The notes below the pieces were generated by a model. That model saw nothing but the letters and a program-made list of their open reading frames with translations. It ran no database searches and was not told the DNA's origin. Positions 25,425-33,658 of a DNA stretch of 64,000 bases are shown piece by piece. The DNA is from Nocardia sp. BMG51109. Lineage in GTDB: Bacteria; Actinomycetota; Actinomycetes; Mycobacteriales; Mycobacteriaceae. The first letter of the stretch is position 1, and every line of letters starts with the position of its first letter. The position numbers and the translations under genes are program-made. The stretch covers positions 6,014,001 through 6,078,000 of the forward strand of contig NZ_JAFQ01000004.1 of assembly GCF_000526215.1 (NCBI RefSeq), given 5' to 3'.

Positions 25425-26720
25425 GTGAAAAACTTCGAAGATCTGGACTTCTTCCTCGGGCGGGAATTGGTCGACGATCCCTACCCGTATTTCGATTCGC
25501 TGCGTGCGCAGTGCCCGGTGGCCCGGGAGAAACACCACGACGTGATGATGGTGACCGGATACGACGAGGCCCTCGAGGTCTACAACGACGTCGAGCGGTT
25601 CTCCTCGTGCATCTCGGTGACCGGGCCGTTCCCGGGTTTCCCGGTGCCGCTGACGGAGGAGTCCGACGTCGATGCGCTGATCGCCGAACACCGCGACAGC
25701 CTGCCGATGAGCGACCAGCTGCCCACCTTGGATCCGCCGGTGCACACCGCGCACCGCGCCCTGCTGATGCGGCTGATCACCCCGAAGCGCCTGAAGGAGA
25801 ACGAGGAGGCGATGTGGTCCATCGCCGACCGGCTGCTGGACGACTTCCTGGGTTCCGGTGGCGGCGACTGTATCCGGGACTTCGCCGGGCCCTTCACGCT
25901 GTATGTGATCGCCGACCTGCTGGGCGTGCCGGAGGCCGACCAGGAGGAGTTCCTGCAGGCGCTGCAACGTGATCCGCACCGCGAGGGCTCCAGCGTCGGC
26001 AGCACCGACGGGGAGGGCATGTCGCACAACCCGATCGAGTTCCTGTACGCCAAGTTCTCGGCCTTCGTCGAGGACCGGCGCGCCAACCCGGGCAACGACG
26101 TACTCACGAGCATGGCCACCGCGACCTTCCCGGACGGCAGTCAGCCCGAGGTGATCGATGTGGTGCGGGTGGCGGCGAACCTGTTCTCCGCCGGCCAGGA
26201 GACCACCGTCCGGCTGCTCAGCTCCGCGCTGAAGCTGCTGGCCGAGCGCCCCGACATCCAGCGGTACCTGCGCGAGGACCCCAGCCGGATCCAGAACTTC
26301 ATCGAGGAGTCGCTGCGGATGGAGAGCCCGGTGAAGGGCGATTTCCGGCTGGCGAAGGTGCCGACCACCGTCGGCGAGACCGAGGTGCCGGTGGGCACGG
26401 TCCTGATGGTGGTCAACGGCGCCGCGAACCGCGACCCGCGCCGCTTCGAGGATCCCACCACGTTCGAGGCCGGGCGCTCGAATGCCCGCTCGCACTTGGC
26501 CTTCGGCCGCGGCGTGCACACCTGCCCGGGTGCCCCGCTGGCCCGCGCCGAGGCCCGGGTGGCCATCGAGCGGCTGCTGGCGCGCACCAGCGACATCCGC
26601 ATCGACGAGAGCGTGCACGGCCCCGCCGACGCCCGCAAGTTCCACTACCTGCCGACGTTCATCCTGCGCGGCCTGACCTCTCTGCACCTGACCTTCGATG
26701 TCGAGGAGGCCACTCGATGA
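25425..26720 (+). CDS. Cytochrome P450
   Basis: A 431-residue soluble bacterial P450. The I-helix oxygen-activation motif is 'FSAGQETTVRLL' (near residue 256), the ExxR is 'EESLR' (near 294), and the haem loop is 'FGRGVHTCPGAPLARAEA' with Cys near 367. GTG 25425 is chosen because alignment with the second P450 of the window begins here (VKNFEDLDFF against MADFDSVDYF). It hydroxylates an unknown hydrophobic substrate. Its stop overlaps the ferredoxin start (ATGA), so its electron donor is encoded with it. No ferredoxin reductase is in the window. Confidence 0.93.
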   Translation: MKNFEDLDFFLGRELVDDPYPYFDSLRAQCPVAREKHHDVMMVTGYDEALEVYNDVERFSSCISVTGPFPGFPVPLTEESDVDALIAEHRDSLPMSDQLPTLDPPVHTAHRALLMRLITPKRLKENEEAMWSIADRLLDDFLGSGGGDCIRDFAGPFTLYVIADLLGVPEADQEEFLQALQRDPHREGSSVGSTDGEGMSHNPIEFLYAKFSAFVEDRRANPGNDVLTSMATATFPDGSQPEVIDVVRVAANLFSAGQETTVRLLSSALKLLAERPDIQRYLREDPSRIQNFIEESLRMESPVKGDFRLAKVPTTVGETEVPVGTVLMVVNGAANRDPRRFEDPTTFEAGRSNARSHLAFGRGVHTCPGAPLARAEARVAIERLLARTSDIRIDESVHGPADARKFHYLPTFILRGLTSLHLTFDVEEATR

Positions 26721-26905
26721 AAGCCACGGTCGACGACGACCGCTGCCGCGGCCACGGCGTCTGCCTGGGCCTGTGCCCCGAGGTCTTCAACCTGACCGAC
26801 GACGGCTACGCCGAGGTGCTCGTGGAGGACGTCCCGCCGGAGTACGAGGCCGCGGCCCGGGAGGCGGAACAGAACTGCCCGGAGCGCGCCATCGTCCTCG
26901 AGTGA
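26717..26905 (+). CDS. P450-associated ferredoxin ([3Fe-4S] type, with an extra Cys)
   Basis: A 62-residue ferredoxin. It has 'CRGHGVCLGLCPEVF' and the distal 'NCPERAI', giving Cys at about 10, 16, 20 and 54, with His at the position of the second cluster Cys of a 4Fe ferredoxin. [3Fe-4S] ferredoxins of this type need only three Cys; here the residue usually Ala in 'xxAPxxF' is Cys, so a fourth Cys is available. It probably passes electrons to the P450 encoded immediately upstream. Confidence 0.9.
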   Translation: MKATVDDDRCRGHGVCLGLCPEVFNLTDDGYAEVLVEDVPPEYEAAAREAEQNCPERAIVLE

Positions 26906-26962
26906 GCGAGATTCCGGCCGGACGTCCCGGAGTTCCCCGCCGGTGACGCCGGACGCCGGTCG

Positions 26963-27199
26963 CTATCGGCCGGGGGCGAGGCGGCAGGTGTGTTCTGGAA
27001 CGAGGAGGCCATCCTCGTGCGCCGTGCGCGCCTGCTGCTCGGCGAGGCACTCCTCATACCGCAGCCATCGTTCCTGCTCATGGTGCTGCTGCGGCGCGGT
27101 GAGGATCGCGACGATGTGCGCGGACAGCACCACGATGCCCGCGCACACCGTGGCGACCATGCGCCGTGTGGTGGTTGGCCTGTCGGCTGGTTCGATCAT
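26963..27199 (-). CDS. Small single-pass membrane protein, hypothetical
   Basis: A possible 78-residue protein with one hydrophobic segment, 'MVATVCAGIVVLSAHIVAIL' (about residues 14-33), followed by a charged, Gln/His-rich cytoplasmic or external tail. It lies downstream of the long minus-strand operon and convergent with the P450-ferredoxin operon. The ribosome site is weak (CGGGGC), and no homologous family is recognised. Codon use is consistent with coding, but it may not be real. Confidence 0.45.
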   Translation of the reverse strand: MIEPADRPTTTRRMVATVCAGIVVLSAHIVAILTAPQQHHEQERWLRYEECLAEQQARTAHEDGLLVPEHTCRLAPGR

Positions 27200-27244
27200 G
27201 CCCCGAGAATCGCGGACAACAGTTGGAGCGAAGTAAAAAAAGCC

Positions 27245-28072
27245 TTACCGGCCACCGGATTCCGGTAGCCCCGCGTCGATGGCGGTGTTCAGGATTCCGA
27301 GGTCGGCATCCAGTTCGGTGGCCAGGCGGCGGGCCACTGTCACGTCCTTGGTCAGGAATTCGCCCACGGAGGCTCGGAAGGCATCGACCGCGCCCTTGCT
27401 CGCGATGCTGGTGAGGGCGCGGCCGCTGCTGCTGGCGTGGGGGAGGGCGGTGAGCAGGGCCGATTCGTCCAGGCCCAGTTGGGTGCCGAATCGCACCGCG
27501 TCGGCGACCAAGCCGATCTGGGCGGCGAACAGGGCGTTGTTGACGAGCTTGACGCGCTGGCCGGAACCCGGCGGGCCGACGTGCAGGATCGGATCGGCGT
27601 AGGCGGACAGCGCCTTTCGCGCTCGACCGACGGCTTCCTCGGTGCCGCCGGCGAATACGGTCAGCTCGCCCGCGGCGATATTGTGCGGCCCGCCGCTGAC
27701 CGGCGCGTCGACCACCTCGACGCCGTACGAGCGTGCCGCGGCGGCGATTTCGGTTGTCGTATCCGGGCTGCCGGTGGTGTGCACGACGAGTACCGCACCG
27801 CGCGGCAGGCCGGTCAGCAGCGGGCCGTCCAGACAGATCTCGCGCACTTGGTCGTCGGTGAAGACGCAGACCACGAAGGCCATTGCGCCCGTGGCGGCCG
27901 CACCCACGGACTCGACCGGTTCGGCACCGATTTCGCCCAGGGCACTACGGGTTTCGGCCGACCGCCCCACCGCCCGGACGGTGTGCCCGGCCCGCACCAG
28001 ACGTTCGATCATCGGGCGGCCCATGCGCCCGGCACCCACGAACCCGATCCGCACGGCGGTCTCCTTCGGCAC
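27245..28072 (-). CDS. NAD(P)-dependent beta-hydroxyacid dehydrogenase (3-hydroxyisobutyrate dehydrogenase family)
   Basis: A 275-residue enzyme with N-terminal Rossmann motif 'RIGFVGAGRMGRPMIERL' (GxGxMGxxM), substrate-binding 'VVDAPVSGGPHNIAAGELTVFAGG' and the helix with catalytic Lys, 'SGQRVKLVNNALF'. Family members oxidise beta-hydroxyacids or reduce semialdehydes or imines. Two in-frame GTG codons (28072, 28054) each have AAGGAG-like sites; the longer is listed. It is the last member of the long operon that begins at 33385, paralogous to the next gene upstream. Confidence 0.85.
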   Translation of the reverse strand: MPKETAVRIGFVGAGRMGRPMIERLVRAGHTVRAVGRSAETRSALGEIGAEPVESVGAAATGAMAFVVCVFTDDQVREICLDGPLLTGLPRGAVLVVHTTGSPDTTTEIAAAARSYGVEVVDAPVSGGPHNIAAGELTVFAGGTEEAVGRARKALSAYADPILHVGPPGSGQRVKLVNNALFAAQIGLVADAVRFGTQLGLDESALLTALPHASSSGRALTSIASKGAVDAFRASVGEFLTKDVTVARRLATELDADLGILNTAIDAGLPESGGR

Positions 28073-28224
28073 CGATTCCTCCTTCAGCGCGGCTCGCCGA
28101 TCGGACGGGGTCGCGACGGCGAACCTCGACGCTGCCCATCAGGTCGAGGGCCGTGACGGCGTGCGGCATGTCGCCTGCCGCGAAACCCGTCGGCACGGTG
28201 GCCTTCTCGGCGCCGACGCTCCCG

Positions 28225-29043
28225 TCAGCGCTGCTTGCCCATCAGATCGAGAGTCGCATCGGCGGCGCCGAGCACGATGCCCGGCCGCACGTCCGCCGCG
28301 GTGGCCAGGTCGGCGATCAGCCCCACGTCCTTGCGGAGCAGATCACCGGCGTGCAGGGCGAGGCGGTCCAGAGTGCCTCCCGCGGAGGTGATCCGGCCGA
28401 GGGCGAAGCTGTTCGCGGTGCCGTTCGAGATCACCTCGCCGAGGCGGTCGGGGCTGACGCCGAGCGCCTCGCCCAGGGCGAGGGTGCTCTGGGCGGTGGC
28501 CAGATTCGCGGTGAACAACAGGTTGTTCAGCAGCTTCGTGGTCTGCCCGGAACCGATGTCGCCGAGATGCACGATGGGGTCGGCGTAGGTCGCGAACACC
28601 GGGCGGCTGCGTTCGACGGCCTCGGCGTCGCCGCCGACCATGACCAGCAGCCGGCCCGCCTCGGCGGCCATCCCGCCCCCGCTCACGGGCGCGTCGATCA
28701 GCGAAACCTGTTGCTTGGCAGCCACTTCCGCCAACTCCCGGCAGGTGTCGGGGTGCACGGTCGAATGTACGGCGACGATCGACCCGGGTGCGAGCCCGGC
28801 CAGCACGCCGTTGTCGCCGGTCAGCACCTCGCGCACGTCGGCGTCGCCGACCACGCACAGACACACCAGGTCACACTGCGCCGCCAGCGCCGAGGGGGAG
28901 TCCGCGGTCTTCGCCGGGGTGTCGGCGAAGGGCTCCAGCGAGGCGGCCCGCCGCGCCCACAGCGTGGTCTCGTACCCGCCCTCGGCGATCCGGCGCGCCA
29001 TGGGCCCGCCTTGGCTGCCGAGCCCGATGAATCCGACGCGCAT
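28225..29043 (-). CDS. NAD(P)-dependent beta-hydroxyacid dehydrogenase (3-hydroxyisobutyrate dehydrogenase family)
   Basis: A 272-residue enzyme of the same family as the downstream gene: 'RVGFIGLGSQGGPMARRI' Rossmann loop (Gln where Met is usual), 'LIDAPVSGGGMAAEAGRLLVMVGG' and 'SGQTTKLLNNLLF' with the catalytic Lys. ATG 29043 overlaps the DoxX stop (TGATG), so translation is coupled. Two paralogues side by side suggest two different hydroxyacid or semialdehyde substrates, or a heteromer. Confidence 0.86.
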   Translation of the reverse strand: MRVGFIGLGSQGGPMARRIAEGGYETTLWARRAASLEPFADTPAKTADSPSALAAQCDLVCLCVVGDADVREVLTGDNGVLAGLAPGSIVAVHSTVHPDTCRELAEVAAKQQVSLIDAPVSGGGMAAEAGRLLVMVGGDAEAVERSRPVFATYADPIVHLGDIGSGQTTKLLNNLLFTANLATAQSTLALGEALGVSPDRLGEVISNGTANSFALGRITSAGGTLDRLALHAGDLLRKDVGLIADLATAADVRPGIVLGAADATLDLMGKQR

Positions 29044-29558
29044 CACGCCACCTCACTCTTCTGCGTAGCGGGCGCCGGGCGATAGAACACCGCCAGCAGC
29101 CCGGCCGTGGCGGCGATGCCCAGAATCAGCGCGATACCGCCACCGGCCCACCCGGTGATCTCGATACCCGCGGCGTGATCCACCGACAGCCATCCCGGCC
29201 CGAGCAGGCCCATCACGACCGATACGGTCGCCAGCACGAGCACGTACTCCCAGCCGTCCTTCATGACGAAGAACCCGTTGCGCCGGTGCGCCAGCAGCGC
29301 GGCCACCAGCATCACCGAGACGACGGCCGCCGCGGCGAACGGTGTGAGCAGCCCGAGCACCAGCAGCGCCCCGGCGCCGACCTCGGTGAGCACGCTCAGC
29401 CACGCTTGCAGCACGCCGTTGCGCAGCCCGAGCGAGCTGAACCAGCCGGCCGTGCCCTTGATCTTGCCGCCGCCGATCCAGTGGTTGACGCCGTGCGCGA
29501 TCATGGTTCCGCCCACCACCAGCCGCAGCAGCAGTAGCGCGAGATCAGCGACCTCCAT
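29043..29558 (-). CDS. DoxX family membrane protein
   Basis: A 171-residue four-helix membrane protein. The DoxX pattern is 'LLLLRLVVGGTMIAHGVNHW', 'GWFSSLGLRNGVLQAWLSVLTEVGAGALLVLGLLTPFAAAAV', then two further hydrophobic helices ending 'LILGIAATAGLLAVF'. ATG 29558 follows AGGAGGTGAGGGCA and overlaps the upstream hydrolase gene by 14 bases. DoxX proteins often sit with oxidoreductases and may serve redox or thiol homeostasis at the membrane. Its role in the catabolic operon is unknown. Confidence 0.85.
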   Translation of the reverse strand: MEVADLALLLLRLVVGGTMIAHGVNHWIGGGKIKGTAGWFSSLGLRNGVLQAWLSVLTEVGAGALLVLGLLTPFAAAAVVSVMLVAALLAHRRNGFFVMKDGWEYVLVLATVSVVMGLLGPGWLSVDHAAGIEITGWAGGGIALILGIAATAGLLAVFYRPAPATQKSEVA

Positions 29559-30522
29559 TGCCCTCACCTCCTGGTGGCGCCTGCGCGCCGCCGTCGAATT
29601 GTCTTGCGGGACCGGAGAATTCACCGGTCGCGGCGGCCACGATGCATTCCTCCGCGAAGGCGAGCACCTTCAGGTGGTAGGCCGCCGCGGTATTGCCGAG
29701 GCTGATGTTGTGGCCCGTGTCAGGTTGGACGTTGACCACGACTCGCGGTGCCGCGGTGAACATGTCGGCGACGTCGACCAGGGCCTCCGGCTCGTTGCGC
29801 CACACCGTCTCGTGGTCACCGGCGGTGTAGCGCACCGGGATCCGCACCCGGGCGGCCATGCGCGGCAGGTCGCGGTCGGCCCAGTTGGTGATGGCCGTGA
29901 CCTCCAGCTGCGGGCCGGGCACGGCGATGGATGCCCCGCCCACGAGCTCGGGCGGATACAACCGGTGGGGCCGCCACAGCAGCGCACCCAGCCCGACGGG
30001 CCGCCGCCCCTCGGGCCGCGGCCTCGACAGGATCTCCTGTGCCACCGGATGATGCGTGCGCCCGGTGCCCGCGAGTTCGAGGCCGAGCAGATCGCGCCCG
30101 CGCGTATCGCCGGCCATCCGCAGCGCGAGCTCGCAACCGGCCGAATGGGCCATCAGGAACACGCCCGCGCCCCGCGGCCGGTCGGCGAGATGGGCCGCCA
30201 CCGCCCCGTACATCAGATCCACCCGGTTCTGCGGCTGCGTCAGCCGGTCGGCGTACGGCCCCGAACTCCCGTAACCGGGACGATCCAGCGCCAGCGCGGT
30301 GAACCCGAGCCGCTGGGCGAGCCGCAACAGCGAGAGTTCCGGATGCCCGGGACAGTCGAAATAGGCGGAGGTGGTGGCGCCCCCGTGCAACGCGACGACC
30401 ACGGCCCGCGGCGACGGCGCCTCGGCCAGCAACCCCGACACCGGAATGCCGTCGACATCGGCCACCACGGCCACCGGTCCGGCATCGTCCACCGGGGAGA
30501 AGTCGGTTTCCGTGAGTGTCAT
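29545..30522 (-). CDS. Alpha/beta hydrolase
   Basis: A 325-residue alpha/beta hydrolase. It has the oxyanion 'VVALHGGATTSAYFD', the nucleophile elbow 'FLMAHSAGCELAL' (AHSAG, Ser near residue 126), an acid loop 'YTAGDHETVWRNEP' and 'VQPDTGHNISLG' with the catalytic His. It could hydrolyse an ester, lactone or C-C bond of a beta-diketone-like ring product, or act as a thioesterase. The context (thiolase fusion upstream, hydroxyacid dehydrogenases downstream) favours a mid-pathway step. Confidence 0.85.
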   Translation of the reverse strand: MTLTETDFSPVDDAGPVAVVADVDGIPVSGLLAEAPSPRAVVVALHGGATTSAYFDCPGHPELSLLRLAQRLGFTALALDRPGYGSSGPYADRLTQPQNRVDLMYGAVAAHLADRPRGAGVFLMAHSAGCELALRMAGDTRGRDLLGLELAGTGRTHHPVAQEILSRPRPEGRRPVGLGALLWRPHRLYPPELVGGASIAVPGPQLEVTAITNWADRDLPRMAARVRIPVRYTAGDHETVWRNEPEALVDVADMFTAAPRVVVNVQPDTGHNISLGNTAAAYHLKVLAFAEECIVAAATGEFSGPARQFDGGAQAPPGGEGNGGR

Positions 30523-30559
30523 GTTCCGCCCAATCCGAGCCGGCCCGCCGCGTTCGTCG

Positions 30560-32323
30560 TCACGAGTCGCTACGCAGCAGCATCACGCCGCTGGGAGTCA
30601 ACCCGCCGCTCGACACTACCGCGACTCGCGCGTCGGTGACCTGCCGTGCCCCGGCCGCCCCGCGCAGCTGCGTCACCGCCTCGTGCACCAGCCCCATTCC
30701 GTGCGTGCGGCCGTGCGAGAGCTGCCCGCCGTGCGTGTTGAGCGGAATGGTGCCGTCGCGGGCGATCGCCTTGCCGCCGTCCAGGAAGTCCCCGGCCTCG
30801 CCGATCCCGCAGAAGCCGAGCGCCTCGATCCAGGACAGGCAGTTGAAGGTGAATCCGTCGTAGAGCTCGGCCACATCGACGTCCTCGGGCCGCAGGCCGG
30901 TGCGCGTCCACAGGTGCGCGGCGGGCCCGAGCACCTGCGGTTCGTGGGTCAGCGTGCTCTGATCCCATTCGATGCGTTCGACGATCTGGGTGCCGACGGC
31001 GTCCACCAGCACCGGCTTGTTCGGCATGTCGCGGGCCGCGTCCACGGCCGAGACGATCACCGCGATCGAGCCGTCGCACGGCACGTCGCAGTCGTAGAGC
31101 CCGAACGGGGTGGTGATCGGGCGGGCGCCGAGATAGTCGTCCATCGTCATCGGATCGCGGTACACCGCGGTCGGATTCAGCTCGGCGTTGGCGCGCTGGT
31201 TGAGCGCGATCCAGCCGAGCGTCTCGCGCGTGGTGCCGTAGCGCTGGAAGTGCCGCTGCGCGTTCTGCGCCAGCGTATGCGCGGCCGAGGTGGCGCCGAA
31301 CGGCATCATCCAGCTGGTGGTGCGCCCGCCCGACGGCGTGATCGTGCCGGCCTTCATCAGCTCGTTGAAGGTCGCCTCCCAGACCGTCCGGAAGCACAGC
31401 ACGTGCCGGGCCAGCCCGGCCGCCACCGCCGTCATCGCGGCGATCACCGAGCCGCCCGGACCGAAGGTTTCGATGCCGCCGTTGTGCCAGGTGGGCCGCA
31501 GGCCGAGCGCCGACTCCAGCGCGGTGATCCCGCCCTCGCCGAAGCCGCCGAGGTTGCCGCCGCCGGGATAGGTTGCGAGCCCGTCGATCTCGTCGAAGGT
31601 GAGCCCGGCGTCGGCGACGGCCCGCTCGCACGCCTCGATCGTCAGCTCCAGCGGCGGCGCCATGAGTCGGCGGCCCAAGCGGGACATGCCGATTCCGGTG
31701 AGCGCCACCTTGTCCTCGAACTTCTCCTGCCGGATCATCGGGCGCACATGGTCGCCGAAGCGTTCCGGCTCGATCTCGTCCACGGGCAGCGGCGCGGGCC
31801 CGGACTGGTCGGCCGCGGGCCGGAACAGCGGCAGCCAGACGTCGCCGTCCTGCCGGAACACCACCTCCAGCCGCATACCCAGGGTCAGCTCGTCCGGGTC
31901 GGCGTCGATGATGTTGGTGGTCAACCGGACCCGCGGATCCTCGACCAGCGCCACCTGGGCGATCACGTAGGGCGGCGACAGCCCGGGCACCGCGAACCGG
32001 TGGTTCACCGTGAAGCTCGACAGCACCGCCACGCCGGAGACCGCGCGCACCCCGAGGTCGTGGCCGCGGCAGTACCGGCAGACGGGCTGCGGCGGGTGGA
32101 TCAGCGCGGCGCACGACCGGCATTCGGTGATGCGCAGCGTGCCGTCGGCGCCCGAGGTCCAGAAGAACGCGACGTCGGGGGTCAGCAGCGGCAGCGGCCG
32201 TCCCGATGCTCCGCCCTGCGCTGCCGGTGTCCGCTCCGCGCCCTGCGCTGCCGGTGTCCGCTCCGCGCCCTGCGCTGCCGGTGTCCGCTCCGCGCCCTGT
32301 GCTGCCGGTGTCCGCTCTGCCAC
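30560..32323 (-). CDS. Fusion of zinc-ribbon/OB-fold (DUF35) domain and SCP-x/lipid-transfer thiolase
   Basis: A 587-residue fusion. After a repeat-rich leader (four copies of AERTPAAQG, residues 2-37) comes a DUF35 domain with a four-Cys rubredoxin-like knuckle, 'CRSC' and 'CRYC' (about residues 65-85), and the OB-fold 'FTVNHRF ... YVIAQVALVEDP'. From about residue 200 a non-decarboxylating SCP-x-type thiolase follows. Where thiolases carry the active-site Cys this one has 'GGIETFGPGGSV', so the Cys is absent; 'AELYDGFTFN' and 'SHGRTHGMG' are the later active-site loops. In steroid catabolism Ltp2-type proteins with DUF35 partners are retro-aldolases. GTG 32323 follows AGGAGGCGCC. Confidence 0.85.
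   Translation of the reverse strand: MAERTPAAQGAERTPAAQGAERTPAAQGAERTPAAQGGASGRPLPLLTPDVAFFWTSGADGTLRITECRSCAALIHPPQPVCRYCRGHDLGVRAVSGVAVLSSFTVNHRFAVPGLSPPYVIAQVALVEDPRVRLTTNIIDADPDELTLGMRLEVVFRQDGDVWLPLFRPAADQSGPAPLPVDEIEPERFGDHVRPMIRQEKFEDKVALTGIGMSRLGRRLMAPPLELTIEACERAVADAGLTFDEIDGLATYPGGGNLGGFGEGGITALESALGLRPTWHNGGIETFGPGGSVIAAMTAVAAGLARHVLCFRTVWEATFNELMKAGTITPSGGRTTSWMMPFGATSAAHTLAQNAQRHFQRYGTTRETLGWIALNQRANAELNPTAVYRDPMTMDDYLGARPITTPFGLYDCDVPCDGSIAVIVSAVDAARDMPNKPVLVDAVGTQIVERIEWDQSTLTHEPQVLGPAAHLWTRTGLRPEDVDVAELYDGFTFNCLSWIEALGFCGIGEAGDFLDGGKAIARDGTIPLNTHGGQLSHGRTHGMGLVHEAVTQLRGAAGARQVTDARVAVVSSGGLTPSGVMLLRSDS
32213..32320 (-). repeat. 27-bp in-frame tandem repeat, four copies
   Basis: Four consecutive 27-base units encode AERTPAAQG four times at the very N-terminus of the DUF35-thiolase fusion. 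Units are almost identical at DNA level, the terminal copies differing by a few bases. The period is a multiple of three, so unit loss or gain would keep the frame. This looks like a recent slippage expansion of a disordered leader. Confidence 0.85.
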
Positions 32324-32414
32324 GGCGCCTCCTCGTGCTGTCACGGACGGCCGCCCGGATCCGGCGGCCGTCGATGGTCGGCGGCAACGGGTTTCGCTGC
32401 CGCGGCGGCTCGCC

Positions 32415-32609
32415 CTACTCGGTGATCGAGATGGCGCGCTCGGGGCAGGAGTGCACCGCCTCGCGCACCTGCTCCTCCTGGTCGACGGGCACCGTCTCCT
32501 CGACCGGCGACGAGTGGCCGTCGATCTCGCTGAGCTCGAACGACTTCGGGGCGATCATCGCGCACAGCGTGTGTCCTTGGCAGCGTTCCTGATCGACGTG
32601 GACCTTCAC
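32415..32609 (-). CDS. [3Fe-4S] ferredoxin
   Basis: A 64-residue ferredoxin with 'CQGHTLCAMIAPKSF' and 'SCPERAI', so three cluster Cys (about 10, 16, 54), His in place of the second 4Fe ligand and Ala at the position that is Cys in the 26717 ferredoxin. GTG 32609 follows AGAGGAAGTACACC. It is the second gene of the operon starting at 33385 and has no P450 next to it on this strand, so it may serve either P450 in the cluster. Confidence 0.9.
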   Translation of the reverse strand: MKVHVDQERCQGHTLCAMIAPKSFELSEIDGHSSPVEETVPVDQEEQVREAVHSCPERAISITE

Positions 32610-32677
32610 GGTGTACTTCCTCTCGGATCTGAAAACCGTACGACGGCGGGGGCTGTTCCGTCGCCGCAAGGGCGGGC

Positions 32678-33385
32678 TCAGGTGTTGCGGCCGCCGTTGA
32701 CGCCGAGGATCTGCCCGGTGATGTAGCCGGCCTCCTCGGAGATGAGGAACGAACAGGCCGCGGCGATGTCCTCGGGCCTGCCCACCCGGCGGACCGGGGT
32801 GCGCTGAATGTGGTCCTCGACGGATCCACCGAGCAGGCGCGCCTCCTCGGACCGGCGCAGCATCGGGGTGTCGATGAAGCCGGGCGGCACCGCGTTGACC
32901 GTGATGCCGGACGGGCCGAGCTCCAGCGCCAGCGCCTTGGTGAGCCCGTTGACCGCCGATTTCGCCGACACGTAGTGCGTCATGAACGGCTGGCCCGAAT
33001 GCGTGCTCGACGAGGAGATGTTGACGATGCGCCCCCAGCCGGCGGCCAGCATGTCGGGCAGCACCGCCTGTACGCAGTGGAAGACGCCGTGCAGGTTGAC
33101 CTCGATGACCTTCTGCCATTCGGCGAACGAGATGTTCTGGAAGCGCTTGAATCCGTCCAGGCCCGCCGAGTTCACCAGGACGGTCACCGGGCCCAGCCGT
33201 TCGCGCACGGCGGTGAGCGCCGCGGCGAGCGCCTCGGGGTCGGTAACGTCGGCCTGGTAGGCGAATTCGTCGTCGTCGGGCGGGTTGAGATCCAGTGTCG
33301 CGACACTCAGGCCGTCGCTGCGCAACCGCTGGGCGATGCCGAGACCGATGCCGGAGGCGCCGCCGGTGACCACTGCCGTCTTCAC
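32678..33385 (-). CDS. SDR family NAD(P)-dependent oxidoreductase
   Basis: A compact 235-residue short-chain dehydrogenase. 'AVVTGGASGIGLGIAQRL' (TGxxxGIG), 'LVNSAG', 'IVNISSSSTHSGQPFMTHYVSAKSAVNGL' (Ser, YxxxK) and 'VNAVPPGFIDTPML' are all present; 'ITGQILGVNGGRNT' ends the protein. GTG 33385 has GAGAGGGG upstream. It is the first gene of a long minus-strand operon (SDR, ferredoxin, DUF35-thiolase, hydrolase, DoxX, two hydroxyacid dehydrogenases) under the operator at 33466. Confidence 0.9.
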   Translation of the reverse strand: MKTAVVTGGASGIGLGIAQRLRSDGLSVATLDLNPPDDDEFAYQADVTDPEALAAALTAVRERLGPVTVLVNSAGLDGFKRFQNISFAEWQKVIEVNLHGVFHCVQAVLPDMLAAGWGRIVNISSSSTHSGQPFMTHYVSAKSAVNGLTKALALELGPSGITVNAVPPGFIDTPMLRRSEEARLLGGSVEDHIQRTPVRRVGRPEDIAAACSFLISEEAGYITGQILGVNGGRNT

Positions 33386-33465
33386 GCTGTGCGCCCCTCT
33401 CCGGTGCTCTCGATGCTCGCCGGTGTCCGTGTTATACCCAGCACAAGAATATCCCTTTCAAGTAT

Positions 33466-33480
33466 GAGAACCGTACTCTC
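33466..33480. promoter_or_regulatory. Cluster operator upstream of the SDR-ferredoxin-thiolase operon
   Basis: GAGAAC-CGT-ACTCTC, 10 of 12 consensus half-site positions, 81 bases before the SDR start. The gap to the divergent aldehyde dehydrogenase operon holds this site and the weaker one at 33624. Confidence 0.65.
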
Positions 33481-33623
33481 GTCATGATCGCGTCCGCAAG
33501 GGTTCCCGGTCCACCCGAACGGTGGTGGACGGACGGCCGGCGGGCCGGAAAGCCGGGTTGTCGCAGCGATTGTGAAAAGAGTTGCTCCGGTCTACGTCTA
33601 CGAATGTTACATTCTCTGATATC

Positions 33624-33638
33624 GAGAATGAAGTTTCC
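33624..33638. promoter_or_regulatory. Weak cluster operator upstream of the aldehyde dehydrogenase operon
   Basis: GAGAAT-GAA-GTTTCC: perfect left half, degenerate right half, 21 bases before the aldehyde dehydrogenase start. A perfect ATTCTC half lies at 33611-33616 in opposite orientation, so an overlapping or everted arrangement is possible. Confidence 0.45.
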
Positions 33639-33658
33639 ACGATCCGCGAGGAGACGGA

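Noticed and set aside
28073..28224. Remnant of a third beta-hydroxyacid dehydrogenase gene
   Set aside because: About 27 bases near 28134-28160 resemble the 3' end of the 28225 gene (encoding a similar ALDLMG-like end), but the match is too short and uneven to call a pseudogene.
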